Origin: Streptomyces sp. NBC_00513
GTDB lineage: Bacteria > Actinomycetota > Actinomycetes > Streptomycetales > Streptomycetaceae
Assembly: GCF_041431415.1 (NCBI RefSeq)
Contig: NZ_CP107845.1
Location: forward strand, 434,001 to 498,000
DNA: 64,000 nucleotides
Reading direction: 5' to 3'
Shown here piece after piece: positions 18,203 to 27,111 of the stretch. Position 1 is the stretch's first letter. Every line of letters begins with the position of its first letter. A program made the position numbers and the translations under genes. Under the pieces are notes generated by a model. It had not been told where the DNA came from and ran no database searches. It saw nothing but the letters and a program-made list of their open reading frames with translations.

Positions 18203-19633
18203 GTGAATACCGACGAGCTGGAATGGGCCTTGATGAAGGCCGAACGCCGGGTACTGGAGATCCAGACCAAGCTGCACCGTTGGGCTGTCGATGATTCTCA
18301 TCGCAGGTTCGACGACCTGTTCAACCTCGTGGCCGATCCCGCCTTCCTGTTGGTGGCGTGGGACCGTGTCCGGGGAAACAAGGGTGCCCGCACGGCCGGA
18401 GTGGATGGGAAGACCGCCCGCTCCATCGAGGTCGGGCAAGGGGTCGAGACGTTTCTCGACAAGCTGCGGACCCAGATCAGAGACCGCAGCTTCTATCCGG
18501 TCCCTGTCCGCGAGCGGATGATTCCCAAGGCGAATGGCAAGCTTCGTCGTCTCGGGATTCCGACCGTGGCGGACCGAGTGGTCCAGGCGTCCTTGAAGCT
18601 GGTGCTGGAGCCGGTATTCGAAGCGGATTTCCTCCCGTGTTCTTATGGGTTCCGCCCGAACCGCCGAGCCCACGATGCGATCGCCGAGAGTCGCTACCTC
18701 GCCAGCCACGGATACGAGTGGGTGGTGGAGGGCGACATCACGGCGTGCTTCGACGAGATCGCGCACCCGGCCCTCATGGAACGGGTGCGGAATCGAATCG
18801 GGGACAAGCGGGTGCTGTCCTTGGTGAAGGCGTTCTTGAAGTCCGGGATCTTGTCCCGTGACGGAGCTTTCACGGACACACGCACCGGGACCCCGCAGGG
18901 CGGGATCCTGTCGCCGCTGCTGGCCAACATCGCACTCTCGGTCCTGGACGAGCACATCGCCCAGGCCCCCGGAGGGCCAGATGGCACCTCCGAGGACCGG
19001 CGCAGGAGACGGCGCCGAGGATTGCCCAACTACCGGCTGGTCCGGTACGCGGACGACTTCCTCGTACTCGTCTTCGGGCGCCGCGAACATGCCGAGGAAC
19101 TACGCGACGAGGTCGCAGAGGCATTGAAGTCGATGGGCCTTCGCCTGTCGGTGGAGAAGACAAAGATCACGCACATTGACGAGGGCCTTGATTTTCTCGG
19201 ATGGCGCATCCAGCGCCACTGGAAACGGGGCACTGACCGGCAGTACATCTACACCTATCCCGCACGGAAGTCAGTACGTTCCGTAACGGGCAAGGTGAAG
19301 GAACTGACCGGACGACAGAACGTCGGCCTGTCGCTGGAGTCCTTGCTCCACCGACTGAACTCGGTGTTGCGAGGATGGTGCGCGTATTTCCGTCCCGGAG
19401 TGTCGAACGTCGCTTTCTGTTACCTCAGCCACTACACGTGGATGAGGGTGACTAGATGGATCCGGCGCAAACATCCCGGAATCACTTGGAAGCAGCTCCG
19501 CCGACGTTATTACAGCGGCGGCTGGTGGCCTGTCACAGAGGAAGCGGAACTGCTCAACCCGGCAAAGGTAAGCACGACCAGATACCGATACCGGGGAAAA
19601 CTCATTCCGTCTCCGTGGCCCACTACGGCATGA
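18203..19633 (+). CDS. ltrA: Group II intron reverse transcriptase/maturase
   Basis: This 476-residue protein has the usual RT blocks: VRGNKGARTAGVDGKTARSI (RT1), IPKANGKLRRLGIPTVADRV (RT2), CSYGFRPNRRAHDAI (RT2a/3), GDITACFDEIAHPALMERVR (catalytic Asp), GTPQGGILSPLLANIALSVL and the YADD centre in LVRYADDFLVLVFGRREHAE. Domain X (maturase) follows, with RGWCAYFRPGVSNVAFCYLS. There is no HNH endonuclease domain at the C-terminus, so mobility would rely on priming other than second-strand cleavage. The GTG start has AGGAGG 9 nt upstream. It acts with the intron RNA in splicing and retrohoming. Confidence 0.93.
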   Translation: MNTDELEWALMKAERRVLEIQTKLHRWAVDDSHRRFDDLFNLVADPAFLLVAWDRVRGNKGARTAGVDGKTARSIEVGQGVETFLDKLRTQIRDRSFYPVPVRERMIPKANGKLRRLGIPTVADRVVQASLKLVLEPVFEADFLPCSYGFRPNRRAHDAIAESRYLASHGYEWVVEGDITACFDEIAHPALMERVRNRIGDKRVLSLVKAFLKSGILSRDGAFTDTRTGTPQGGILSPLLANIALSVLDEHIAQAPGGPDGTSEDRRRRRRRGLPNYRLVRYADDFLVLVFGRREHAEELRDEVAEALKSMGLRLSVEKTKITHIDEGLDFLGWRIQRHWKRGTDRQYIYTYPARKSVRSVTGKVKELTGRQNVGLSLESLLHRLNSVLRGWCAYFRPGVSNVAFCYLSHYTWMRVTRWIRRKHPGITWKQLRRRYYSGGWWPVTEEAELLNPAKVSTTRYRYRGKLIPSPWPTTA

Positions 19634-19665
19634 GGAACTGAACACCCCGGAACGAGATTTGTGGA

Positions 19666-19699
19666 GAGCCCGGTGCCCGGAGACGGGCACGCCGGGTTC
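19666..19699 (+). ncRNA. Group II intron domain V
   Basis: This 34-nt hairpin has an 8-bp lower stem starting GAGCCCGG, a two-base CG bulge on the 3' side, a 6-bp upper stem and a GAGA tetraloop. The AGC at positions 2-4 corresponds to the catalytic triad. A domain VI-like stem follows between 19700 and 19762. Confidence 0.9.
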
Positions 19700-20564
19700 G
19701 GGAGGCGGCTCGGGGAAACCCACTGGTGGAAACATCAGCAGGGCGCCCCGAGTCGACCTCACCCAGGCCGCGCCATTGTTTGAGCTTGTTGATGCAGCGT
19801 TCGACGGTGTTCCGTTGCTTGTAGGCCTCGCGGTCGAAGGCCGGTGGCCTGCCACCGCGGCTGCCGAGGCGCTTGCGGTTGGCGGCCTGGTCGGCGGGCT
19901 GGGGGATCACCGCCCGGATCCCGCGCCGACGCAGGTGGGAGCGGATCGCGCGGGACGAGTAGGCCTTGTCGGCCAGGACCACGTCCGGGGCCACCCTCGG
20001 TCTGCCGACCGGCCTCGGGATCCGTAAGCGGGCCATGACCTTCGGGAACGCGGGTGCGTCACCGGCCTGGCCGGATGTGATGAGGAAGGCCAGGGGCCGG
20101 CAGCGATTGTCGGCGGCCAGGTGGATCTTCGTGGTCAGTCCGCCGCGGGACCGTCCGAGGGCATGGTCGGCGGGCTCGCCGTCCGGGGCCCCTTCTGACG
20201 GGCCCCGGCGGCGTGCTGGTGGGCACGGACGATCGTGGAGTCGACCGCGACGACCCACTCCAGGTCGCCCTCGGCGTCGGCCTGGGCGAGGAGAGCGGTG
20301 AAGACCTTCTCCCAGGTGCTGTCGGCCGCCCACTTCCGCAGCCGGTTGTGGGCACCCTTCCACGAGCCGAAGTGCTCGGGCAGGTCCATCCACGGCGTGC
20401 CCGTGCGGTACTTGAACGCGATCGCGTCGATCACCTGGCGGTGGTCACGCCACCGCCCGCCCCGTTTCGGTGCCCGGTCTGGCAACAAGGGCTCAATTCA
20501 TGCCCACTGGGCATCAGTCAACGACACACATCAACCAATGATCAGATGATCCGAAGGAAACGGC

Positions 20565-20568
20565 CTAG
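20565..20568. repeat. CTAG target-site copy 4
   Basis: This is the right flank of the IS run. Its CTA is also the (complemented) TAG stop codon of the lipoprotein gene that follows. Confidence 0.85.
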
Positions 20569-20984
20569 GTGGATGGCGTCTTGATGGCACCCTTGATCGG
20601 GGTCTGGCCCAGACCGATGACCCAGTCGCCTTCCTTCTTGCCCATCTGAATGTAGATGCTGAACTGCTTGCCGCTGCCATCGGTGCCGGTCACATGCACG
20701 CCGGCGTAGGTCGGCTCGAACTCTTTGAGCACGTCGATCATTCTGGTCTTGAGGTCGCGTCCACCGTTCTCGGCAATGATCTTTTCGGCGCTCTCCTTCA
20801 CGCCCGTGCGCCCCGGTACATCGGGCTCGGTCAGGGCGATGAGCCCTTGGGGGTCGCGGGCGTTCAGCGCGGCGATGTACTGCTCGGCGGTCTGCCGCTC
20901 GCTCCTACCGTCCTTCTCGGAAGCGCAGGCGGCGAGCACCGCGCACAGGATGGGAACCGTCAGCGGTGCCAGGGCTTTCCTCAC
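20565..20984 (-). CDS. Secreted lipoprotein of unknown function
   Basis: This 139-residue protein has a type II signal peptide (MRKALAPLTVPILCAVLAAC) whose lipobox LAAC directs lipid attachment to the cysteine and anchoring on the outer face of the membrane. The mature part has the NTF2-like/DUF4878 layout: AEQYIAALNARDPQGLIALT, then strands VHVTGTDGSGKQFSIYIQMG and EGDWVIGLGQTPIKG. Its TAG stop is formed by the CTAG where the IS cluster inserted, so the insertions landed exactly at the end of the gene and left the protein whole. They may have separated it from a native terminator. Confidence 0.8.
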   Translation of the reverse strand: MRKALAPLTVPILCAVLAACASEKDGRSERQTAEQYIAALNARDPQGLIALTEPDVPGRTGVKESAEKIIAENGGRDLKTRMIDVLKEFEPTYAGVHVTGTDGSGKQFSIYIQMGKKEGDWVIGLGQTPIKGAIKTPST

Positions 20985-21117
20985 GGCGGGTTTCCCTTCG
21001 TGTCAGGTGCGATGGGCGTGGCACGCACCGCCGCGGCGGTGTCGGAGGGCACGGCGGGTACGCCGGGGGCTCCCTGCTGTCTACCCGGGAGGAATGGCTG
21101 CCTGCTGCGGTGTTACA

Positions 21118-21978
21118 GCGGCCGGCTCTCATTGCCTGGGAGATGAGGCTGGTGCAGTCGTTGCCGTAGGGGCGGCAGCCGCCGTTGTCGTTCTTCCAGT
21201 ACCGATTCACTCAATCAACCATCTTGTCGTGGCTGTACGAGGCGGAGACCGTCGGCTTCGCAGTCCGCGACGACATGCCCGTCGCAGGCAGATCCGTGCT
21301 GCTGGGCGGCTCCTTGGGGCCCTCGTCCTGCGAGTGGGGTGCCGGCTCGCCGCCCGGGCCGGGCTCGTTGATGCGACCGGGATCTCCCAGCGGCTTGGTG
21401 ATCTGCGTGATCGACCGCAGCGACGAAGGCTCCATCCGCGCCTGGTCGCCGGCGAGCTTCCACCCCTCCGCGGATCGCGTGAACGTCAGCGTGTGCGGTA
21501 AGGAGTACTCCTCGTAGGCGGGCACCCCCCTCCTGGGGGTTCGGGTAGTACAGGCGGGCGTCCTCGGTGGCAACGACCGTTGCGGTGTCCCCCATGACGC
21601 TGCTCTCACCTGGCGTCACGGTCACATCCGCGCGGCTATACCACCGCTGACCTTCTCCAGAGCCCGCCCGGTGTGCTGCAACGCGGTCAGGTCACCTGCC
21701 AGATTCTCCGCCGCAGCCGCGGTCATGGGAACGGGTGCCGAGGCGAAACGGATGCGCGATCCACCCGTGGTGACGGCATCGGCGCGACGCTGGAGATAGG
21801 CGTCAGCCATCTGGACCAGGAGTGTCAGTTCCGAAGCCGACAGTGCGGCATGTGATTCCGTGATCGCGGTGGGAGCGGGAGCGGTGACGCCCGACGAAGC
21901 CAGGGCCAGGATCGCAGCGCCGGCAGTGCGTAGTGACGGTGTGATTCCACGCAAAGGGTCCCCCAGGATCGGGTTCAC
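21118..21978 (-). pseudogene. Secreted amidase-domain (Amidase_6-type) protein, frameshifted
   Basis: The GTG at 21978 opens a signal-peptide-like start (LRTAGAAILALASSG). The reading shifts near 21640 (EKVSGGI to WYSRADVTVTPGESS), again near 21520 at a G/C run (LYYPNPQ to VPAYEEYSLPHTLTFTRSAE), and once more near 21210, to reach VNRYWKNDNGGCRPYGNDCT followed by SLISQAMRAG. The YGNDCTxxxSQ block with its catalytic cysteine is the core of putative amidase domains. The C-terminal histidine part is missing after 21118. Confidence 0.65.
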
Positions 21979-22644
21979 TGGTCCCAGCGTATATACGGCA
22001 CACCCGGCTCTGGCGAGGATTACCTGAATCACTTGTCGCGGAACCATGCCGAATATGGCCGGATGGCAGGAGGCACAGGGCAGGTGCCGAGCCCACTCGT
22101 GGCCCAGCTCCGAGCAGGTGAAGACGCCAGAGGGTGCCTGGAGGATCTCCACTTGGGTGTGGCGGAATCGAGAGCGGGGTCAGACCCGCAGCATCCGGCC
22201 CGCAAGTCGAGCACCACCGCGTCCTGCTCTGCCCGGCCGAGGAGGTCGCTGCCCGCCCGCGACGAACGGCGGGCCGCCTGCGAAGGTCCCGTGCCAGGCG
22301 CGGCGCAGCCACTCCGCGGGCGCCCGGCGTCACCAGTTCCGCGTTGGTTCGCGCCTCGGCTCCGCGCAGGTGGACGCCTTCTGAGGGTGACCACCGTATC
22401 GAACTGCCGTCGTCCTAGCGGAAGTTCCTCGTCGAACTCGCGGGAGCGGTTCCGGCCCCTTCCACGGTCTGCTTCCGCTGGAGGAGTGCAGGCTGTTCAC
22501 CATGGACCGACAGCCCCGGACGGCACCCCGAGTCCACCGACCTCGTCGCGGCCGCCGTCGCGCTGCTCCCCCATGGGTGGTCACCCAGGCACCCGGCCCG
22601 GAGCCGTTGGGCAGCGATAGCTGGTCCCGCTGGCTCACCACCCC
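21979..22644. other. Unassigned degraded stretch
   Basis: I found no intact gene. The minus strand has coding-like pieces in different frames (EELPLGRRQFDTVVTLR near 22400; VHLRGAEARTNAELVTPGAR near 22350), suggesting a frameshifted gene I do not recognise. Confidence 0.35.
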
Positions 22645-23640
22645 TCAGGAGAGCACCCATTGGGGTGGGTGGCCGGGCTCGGCCGGGCAGGTGAAGACAT
22701 GCAGGTCCCGGTCCCGGCCGAAGCGGAGCCGGGTCGGTTGGACAACGGACCAGCCGCCCTGGATCGAGGCCTTACCCCGCAGGGACGGGTCGCGGTCCTG
22801 CAGCGGCACCCAGCTGTGTGAGCCGGCGTCCATCTCGTCACCGCCGGCGGTCAGCAGCAGCCGCATCGGGGTCGCGCAGGATTCGCAGCCGATGGGCATC
22901 GGACCCGTCGACGCCCAGCTCGGAAAGCCGCCCACCCGCCAGCCGGGCGGGATCGACAGGTCGGACTGGTAGCTGGAAGCGTCAGGCCCGTGTTCCGCGG
23001 CCTGGGCGTCGTCCCACGCGTCGATGCCGGCGATCAGAGAGGCGGGCAGCGTGTCGTCCTCCGCCCAGGGATAGGTGTCCACCTCTTCGGGATGCAGAAC
23101 ACACGGCTCGGGGAGTTCGTGCTCCCAACGCAGCATGGGTACTTCGGGCGGTGCGGCGAGGAAGCGTTCCGCACGCTCCGTCTCTGCGGCCCGCCGCCAC
23201 AGCAGGTGGTATCGGCGCTCCAGGTACGGACCGTGGTTGCACGGGCAGCGGAAGATCTGCACCAGATCCGCACCGTCGGGCCCGGCAGCCAGAGACGGGA
23301 TGTCCCGGCGGAAGAACTGGGCGAGGCCCACGAACGGCACCGAACCGTCCTCACCGGGCGCTCCGGAGCCCGGCCACGGCCGGCTCCGCGGCCAGACGCC
23401 CGCGGCCCGGGCACTGCGGACGTCGTCCGGCACGTACCCCTCGGTCTCGGGCTGGTGGGGCTCCTGGCAGACCGGCCACGGCTCGCCGGCGGGCCACAGC
23501 ATCGGTCCGCCGACATGGCTCTCATGCATGCCAGGTCGCCCCGGCCGGGGGTGCAGGCGGGTCGTCCGGCCCCGATAGGCGGCGAGCTCCGGGAACACAG
23601 CCTCCACGTGCGCGGGTCTGGTCGGCGTGGTCCTCGTCAT
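22645..23640 (-). CDS. DUF1963 family protein
   Basis: This 331-residue protein has the DUF1963 (YwqG-like) layout. The first part includes SHVGGPMLWPAGEPWPVCQE (the typical GGxPxLP-W region), PFVGLAQFFRRDIPSLA and DLVQIFRCPCNHG. The C-terminal part contains WASTGPMPIGCESCATPMRL, with a CxxC-type pair, and LHVFTCPAEPGHPPQWVLS. The family is cytoplasmic and functionally uncharacterised; several cysteine pairs suggest metal binding. The ATG at 23640 begins MTRTTPTRPAHVEAVFPEL. The length is normal for the longer Streptomyces versions. Confidence 0.8.
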   Translation of the reverse strand: MTRTTPTRPAHVEAVFPELAAYRGRTTRLHPRPGRPGMHESHVGGPMLWPAGEPWPVCQEPHQPETEGYVPDDVRSARAAGVWPRSRPWPGSGAPGEDGSVPFVGLAQFFRRDIPSLAAGPDGADLVQIFRCPCNHGPYLERRYHLLWRRAAETERAERFLAAPPEVPMLRWEHELPEPCVLHPEEVDTYPWAEDDTLPASLIAGIDAWDDAQAAEHGPDASSYQSDLSIPPGWRVGGFPSWASTGPMPIGCESCATPMRLLLTAGGDEMDAGSHSWVPLQDRDPSLRGKASIQGGWSVVQPTRLRFGRDRDLHVFTCPAEPGHPPQWVLS

Positions 23641-24220
23641 GCGCAGACCGTACGCGGACGGGGAAGCGCCACGCGAGTGCATTGCCGCGAGCCGGGCGTG
23701 GGTTGCATGCCCCGAAGCCGACGCAGGGTGCCTACCGTTCTCGTGTACATCGGCTTCGGACCTGAGCGCATTTCGCGTATCTCGAACCGGTGCGCATCTG
23801 CTGTCGCTGCCCATGCTCGACGCCGGCCGGTGTCACGGCACTGCGCACGCTGCGGCTGCCGACGCTTCACCAGTGCCGCCACGACGGCCGCAGCCCCAGG
23901 CCATCCGTGGCCGGTGCTCGGTTCTCGGGGCGTGGGGGCCCCGCGACGTCCGGGATGTCGTTCCGGTGCGCCCGGACCCGGTGGCGGAGATCAGCGCCGA
24001 CACCGCTGTCGATCACGGCAGCGTCCATCGGCACCCTCCACGGGTCCGCCGCCTCCGCCTGGACGCAAAAATCGAGAAGAGTCTCCCCCGGCCTTCGTGT
24101 GCGTGGAGCGCCAAGGCACGCGGTCGGCCAACCGCCGTGCCCGGCGACACCGTCCGCCCACAGCGCACCGCGATGGTCCGCTCCCACCCGAAACCGCGCA
24201 ATGGAGCTTAGGCTCAGGCC
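23641..24220. other. Unassigned stretch
   Basis: There is no supported gene. A minus-strand frame (about 24190 to 23867; LLDFCVQAEAADPWRVPMDA, RHRVRAHRNDIPDVAGPPRP) is open and coding-like but lacks a start and a recognised family. Confidence 0.35.
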
Positions 24221-24775
24221 ATGTTGAGAGCCCGATCCTCGTCCGAAGCGCACCTGTACATGGACCTGTACGCATGCGAGTGCGGCAGCTCCGACTTCGC
24301 CCGGCAACACCGGTTGGAGTTGCGGGGCGACGACCTCGTGGCGGTGTACGAGGGGGTTTGTCGGCAGTGCGGCCGCAGCCGTCGCTTCGAGTTCCGGATG
24401 GCTGAAGAGACTCCTCCGCCCGCGCCGGCCTTCGGTGGCGCTGAACCGTCCCGGATCATCGACCCCGGCGAGTTCGCCGACGTCGGCTACCGGGTTTCCC
24501 GCTCCGCCGCACTTGAGCTGCTCAACCGACCCACGTCCGAGCACCACAGGTACCGTGCGGCGATGGCCTACGCGCTCGCCGCCTTCGAAGAGGTACTCAA
24601 ATTCGTTCCGCCGGGCCAGGACGCCATCCCGGCGGACGCCTTCACCTCCGAAGCGGGCAGGGCTCGCTATCGGAAAGGGCCTGGGACGTTCGACCGAGAC
24701 CTCATAGAGATGGACATCGACAGCACGCGTCGGGTTCTCGCCAATATCGACAAGTCGATTCCTCCGCGCGATTGA
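24221..24775 (+). CDS. Zinc-ribbon-like hypothetical protein
   Basis: This 184-residue protein has two cysteine pairs near the N-terminus, CECGSSDF (CxC) and GVCRQCGRSRRFEF (CxxC), about 35 residues apart and probably binding one zinc ion. The C-terminal two thirds is helical, including AAMAYALAAFEEVLKFVPPG and ends VLANIDKSIPPRD. No catalytic motif is recognised. The start could be ATG 24221 or ATG 24260, just before YACECGSS. The gene stands alone. Confidence 0.7.
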   Translation: MLRARSSSEAHLYMDLYACECGSSDFARQHRLELRGDDLVAVYEGVCRQCGRSRRFEFRMAEETPPPAPAFGGAEPSRIIDPGEFADVGYRVSRSAALELLNRPTSEHHRYRAAMAYALAAFEEVLKFVPPGQDAIPADAFTSEAGRARYRKGPGTFDRDLIEMDIDSTRRVLANIDKSIPPRD

Positions 24776-25252
24776 AGCGGCTGGAAGGCAGCACCGAGGA
24801 GCCAGGTGCGTCCGGGCCCCGGTCCATCCGGGCCCGGTTGTCCGTCCCCGCGCCGTCCCCGAGCCGTCACGGCGCCAGGACGGTGCCGGCGCGGGCGCCC
24901 GGGCCGCGCTTGCTCAGGGGAAGCGGGGAAGCCTTTACCTCTCGGGTATTCGGGCCCCCACCACGGATCGTCTCCACCAGGGCCGGCTGAGTGCCGGAGG
25001 ACGACACGATCGCCCGACCGGGGACATCGCGCCCCGGTCGGAGACCTTCAGGACGCGGTCGCGGCGAACGGACTCGTCATGGTGCGGTTACCGGGTCCAA
25101 CCGCCGTTCTCCGTCTCACGGGCCGTGCTGTAAGCGCGCAGTTAGTACTCGCCGGCCAGCACGGGCATGTCGCCGCGGACCAACTCGTAGGGGCCAGATC
25201 CGGACGGGACTGTCCCACTCGCGGGCACACCATGCGCCGTGGGCACACATGC
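24776..25252. other. Gene-free stretch
   Basis: I see no coding region with a start or family signature on either strand over about 475 bases. Confidence 0.4.
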
Positions 25253-25280
25253 GCGGGACGGTCCACGAAGACCGTCCCGC
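25253..25280. terminator. Perfect 10-bp hairpin
   Basis: GCGGGACGGT (25253-25262) pairs perfectly with ACCGTCCCGC (25271-25280) across an 8-nt loop. It lies 75 nt beyond the stop of the minus-strand gene at 25355 and could terminate it. Confidence 0.7.
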
Positions 25281-25354
25281 GTCCGTGACCAGCCCGCTGC
25301 ACTCCCCACACTCAAGCATTGACCAGCGGTATGGGAGAAGCCCAGGCTGGAGCA

Positions 25355-25705
25355 CTAGCCGTGGGCGGGCGGCGCCGTGTGGGTGTGCTGTTCGTAGAGG
25401 CGGTCGGCCAGCAGTGCGTGTGCGAGTGTGCCGCCTGCGCGGACGGAGGCGGTCACGAAGGCTGCCTCGGCCAGTTCCTCGGGGGTTACGCCGTGGCGGC
25501 GGGCGGCGGCCGTGTGTACGTCCAGGCAGTAGGAGCACTGGGTGACGAGCGCGACCGCCACGGAGATCAGCTCGCGGTATCGGCGCGGCACCGCCCCGTC
25601 CTCCCGGTCCACGGCCTGCTGGAAGGCGACCCACGCGGCGAACTCCGCGGGGGCCTTGCCGCCGACGGAGCGGGCGCGGTGGAGGTCGTCGGGGCGTGCG
25701 TACAT
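25355..25705 (-). CDS. Carboxymuconolactone decarboxylase family (AhpD-like) protein
   Basis: This 116-residue protein is of the AhpD/CMD fold. The core ISVAVALVTQCSYCLDVHTA contains the CxxCxxxH redox motif characteristic of AhpD-type alkylhydroperoxidases. It is followed by EELAEAAFVTASVRAGGTLA, the second helix of the repeat. ATG 25705 has AGGAG 7 nt upstream. It is transcribed away from the LysR gene at 25847 with 141 bp between them, a classic arrangement in which the LysR protein controls the divergent gene. The likely role is peroxide or electrophile defence. Confidence 0.9.
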   Translation of the reverse strand: MYARPDDLHRARSVGGKAPAEFAAWVAFQQAVDREDGAVPRRYRELISVAVALVTQCSYCLDVHTAAARRHGVTPEELAEAAFVTASVRAGGTLAHALLADRLYEQHTHTAPPAHG

Positions 25706-25846
25706 GTGCGGGCTCCTGAAGCGGTGGGCGGGGTGGGTGCGGCGGGCCCGTGGCCCGGCGCCTGGCACCACCTCACCGCGGGTGCTGCGGTGCTGTCCAA
25801 GACCGGTTTCGGGAGAGTGGGTTCGTTCTGGGTATCGTGGCTGGTC
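25706..25846. promoter_or_regulatory. Divergent promoter region of CMD and LysR genes
   Basis: The 141-bp intergenic space between two outward-facing genes, one a LysR regulator, is expected to hold both promoters and the LysR operator. I could not define the T-N11-A box confidently. Confidence 0.5.
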
Positions 25847-26707
25847 ATGGACTTGCGGGCATTGCACTGTTTCGTCGCCGTGGCCGAAGAGGGCCACTTC
25901 GGCCGCGCCGCCGTACGTCTACGTCTGGCCCAGCCGCCGCTGAGCCGCCGTATCCGGGAGCTGGAGGCCGACCTCGGGTGCCGGCTGTTCGAGCGGATCC
26001 CCACCGGGGCGCGGCTCACCCCCGCGGGCGAGGTGCTGCTGGTGGAGGCGCGGGATCTTCTGGAACGTGCCGAACGCGCCCGCGAGCGGGTCCGCGGCAC
26101 TGTGGCCGACCGGGTACTCGTACTGGGTACGGTCGCGGGCGCGGGCCTGGAGATCGGCCCGGCAGCGCTGGCCGCCTTGCGGCGCATGCGCCCGGGGGTG
26201 CGGGTGCGGCTGCGTGAGGCGGCGGTCACCGATCCGACGGCCGGTCTGCGCGAGGGCCGGGTGGACCTCGCGCTGACCCGTCTGCCCTTCGACACCGCCG
26301 GGCTGACGGTTCGGCTGCTCGGTGAGGAGCCGCTGGTCGCGGTCGTCCCCGCGGCGGATCCGCTGGCGGGCCGCCCGCGCCTGCACGTCACTGAGCTGGC
26401 CGACCGCCCGCGTTTCCGCCTGCCCCCGGGAACCGATGCTCGATGGCGGGCCTACTGGTTCGCCGCCGAGGAGGGCGCGCCGGGCCCGGTCGTGGCGTCG
26501 GTCGAGGAGTGTTTGCACGCGGTCCTGTGGGAGGGCGCGGTCGGCCTCCTGCCGGCCGGGGCCGCGCGGCGGCACGCGCGGACCGGCATCGCTTTCGTAC
26601 CCGTCGACGGTCACCCGCCGAGCCGTGTCGTCACCGCCCGGCCGACAGGTGTCACCGACCCACTCGTCGACGCGCTCGCGGACGCCCTCGACACCGCGAG
26701 ACAGTAG
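25847..26707 (+). CDS. LysR-family transcriptional regulator
   Basis: This 286-residue protein has the LysR N-terminal winged helix: LRALHCFVAVAEEGHFGRAA, LAQPPLSRRIRELEADLGCR and LFERIPTGARLTPAGEVLL. The effector domain includes REGRVDLALTRLPFDTAGLT and EEPLVAVVPAADPLA. ATG 25847 begins MDLRALHCF, the standard start of the family. It probably senses a small molecule and controls the divergent AhpD-like gene and itself. Confidence 0.93.
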   Translation: MDLRALHCFVAVAEEGHFGRAAVRLRLAQPPLSRRIRELEADLGCRLFERIPTGARLTPAGEVLLVEARDLLERAERARERVRGTVADRVLVLGTVAGAGLEIGPAALAALRRMRPGVRVRLREAAVTDPTAGLREGRVDLALTRLPFDTAGLTVRLLGEEPLVAVVPAADPLAGRPRLHVTELADRPRFRLPPGTDARWRAYWFAAEEGAPGPVVASVEECLHAVLWEGAVGLLPAGAARRHARTGIAFVPVDGHPPSRVVTARPTGVTDPLVDALADALDTARQ

Positions 26708-27111
26708 AGGGCGCGACGGGGACGGCGCGACGCGCCCGCGCCCATTCCCGATGAGGAGCTGTCGGGCCGATCATGCCGCTCGTAAGGGATCTGATGTGTC
26801 TGAGACCGGCGTGAGCAACGAGACCGCGAGCACGCGCTGTCAGGGGGCGGAGCCCTGGTGGACTGATCACTGGATGCCGGCCTGACTGACGGCCTCATCC
26901 GGAATCGTCTCCAGCGTCGTTGGCTCGACTCTCCACGGGGAGGCGGCGCCGGCCACCCGCGGGACGGGATTGGCGGCGGGGCTCGCAACGTGGATCGGAG
27001 ATGCCGGGAGAGCTCCCCTGGAGGCCGCCCGGGGGGGGCGGTACGGACTTCGTTCGAGTCGAGGATCCGGCTCTGGGGCTACCGCGGTGGTTGAGGAGTG
27101 GAGGCGACCTG
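26708..27111. other. Gene-free stretch
   Basis: There is no supported gene in 400 bases between the LysR and HATPase genes. Part of it (26745-26880) has the look of an IS end, but I could not identify repeats. Confidence 0.35.

Larger units (their letters stand above)
17598..19762 (+). mobile_element. Group II intron, complete (2,165 nt)
   Basis: The 5' end is the consensus GTGCG (17598-17602) and the 3' end is AC, fitting the AY rule. Deleting exactly 17598-19762 joins the flanks into an uninterrupted IS5 reading frame (RG-L-ATRYDK on the minus strand), which fixes both boundaries independently. It contains a maturase gene and a well-formed domain V. The intron RNA is on the plus strand, opposite to the host transposase gene. 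Confidence 0.92.
17518..20527 (-). pseudogene. IS5-family transposase split by intron and nonsense codon
   Basis: The gene begins at GTG 20527 (VSLTDAQWA) and meets TGA at 20498-20500 where relatives read arginine (CGA), a single C-to-T change. It continues RTGTPWMDLPEHFGSWKGAH and WVVAVDSTIVRAHQHAAGAR (first aspartate). It then moves to the -1 frame near 20190 with SRGGLTTKIHLAADNRCRPL, VVLADKAYSSRAIRSHLRRR and RNTVERCINKLKQWRGL. The coding sequence stops at 19763 and resumes at 17597 with ATRYDKTATIYLAGLHL, ending at 17518. The intervening intron is antisense to the gene, so splicing cannot repair it. Confidence 0.9.
17503..20564 (-). mobile_element. IS5-family insertion sequence B, interrupted by a group II intron
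   Basis: Inverted repeats of 22 bp, beginning GCCGTTTCCTTCGGATCATC at 17503 with the complement ending at 20564, enclose 3,062 bp flanked by CTAG. Subtracting the 2,165-nt intron leaves 897 bp, a normal size for this IS5 subgroup. Its repeats and transposase differ from element A, so it is not a duplicate. The transposase gene runs on the minus strand. Confidence 0.9.

Noticed and set aside
26745..26880. End of an IS110-type element
   Set aside because: It looks IS-like to me, but I could not find paired ends or transposase codons to support it.
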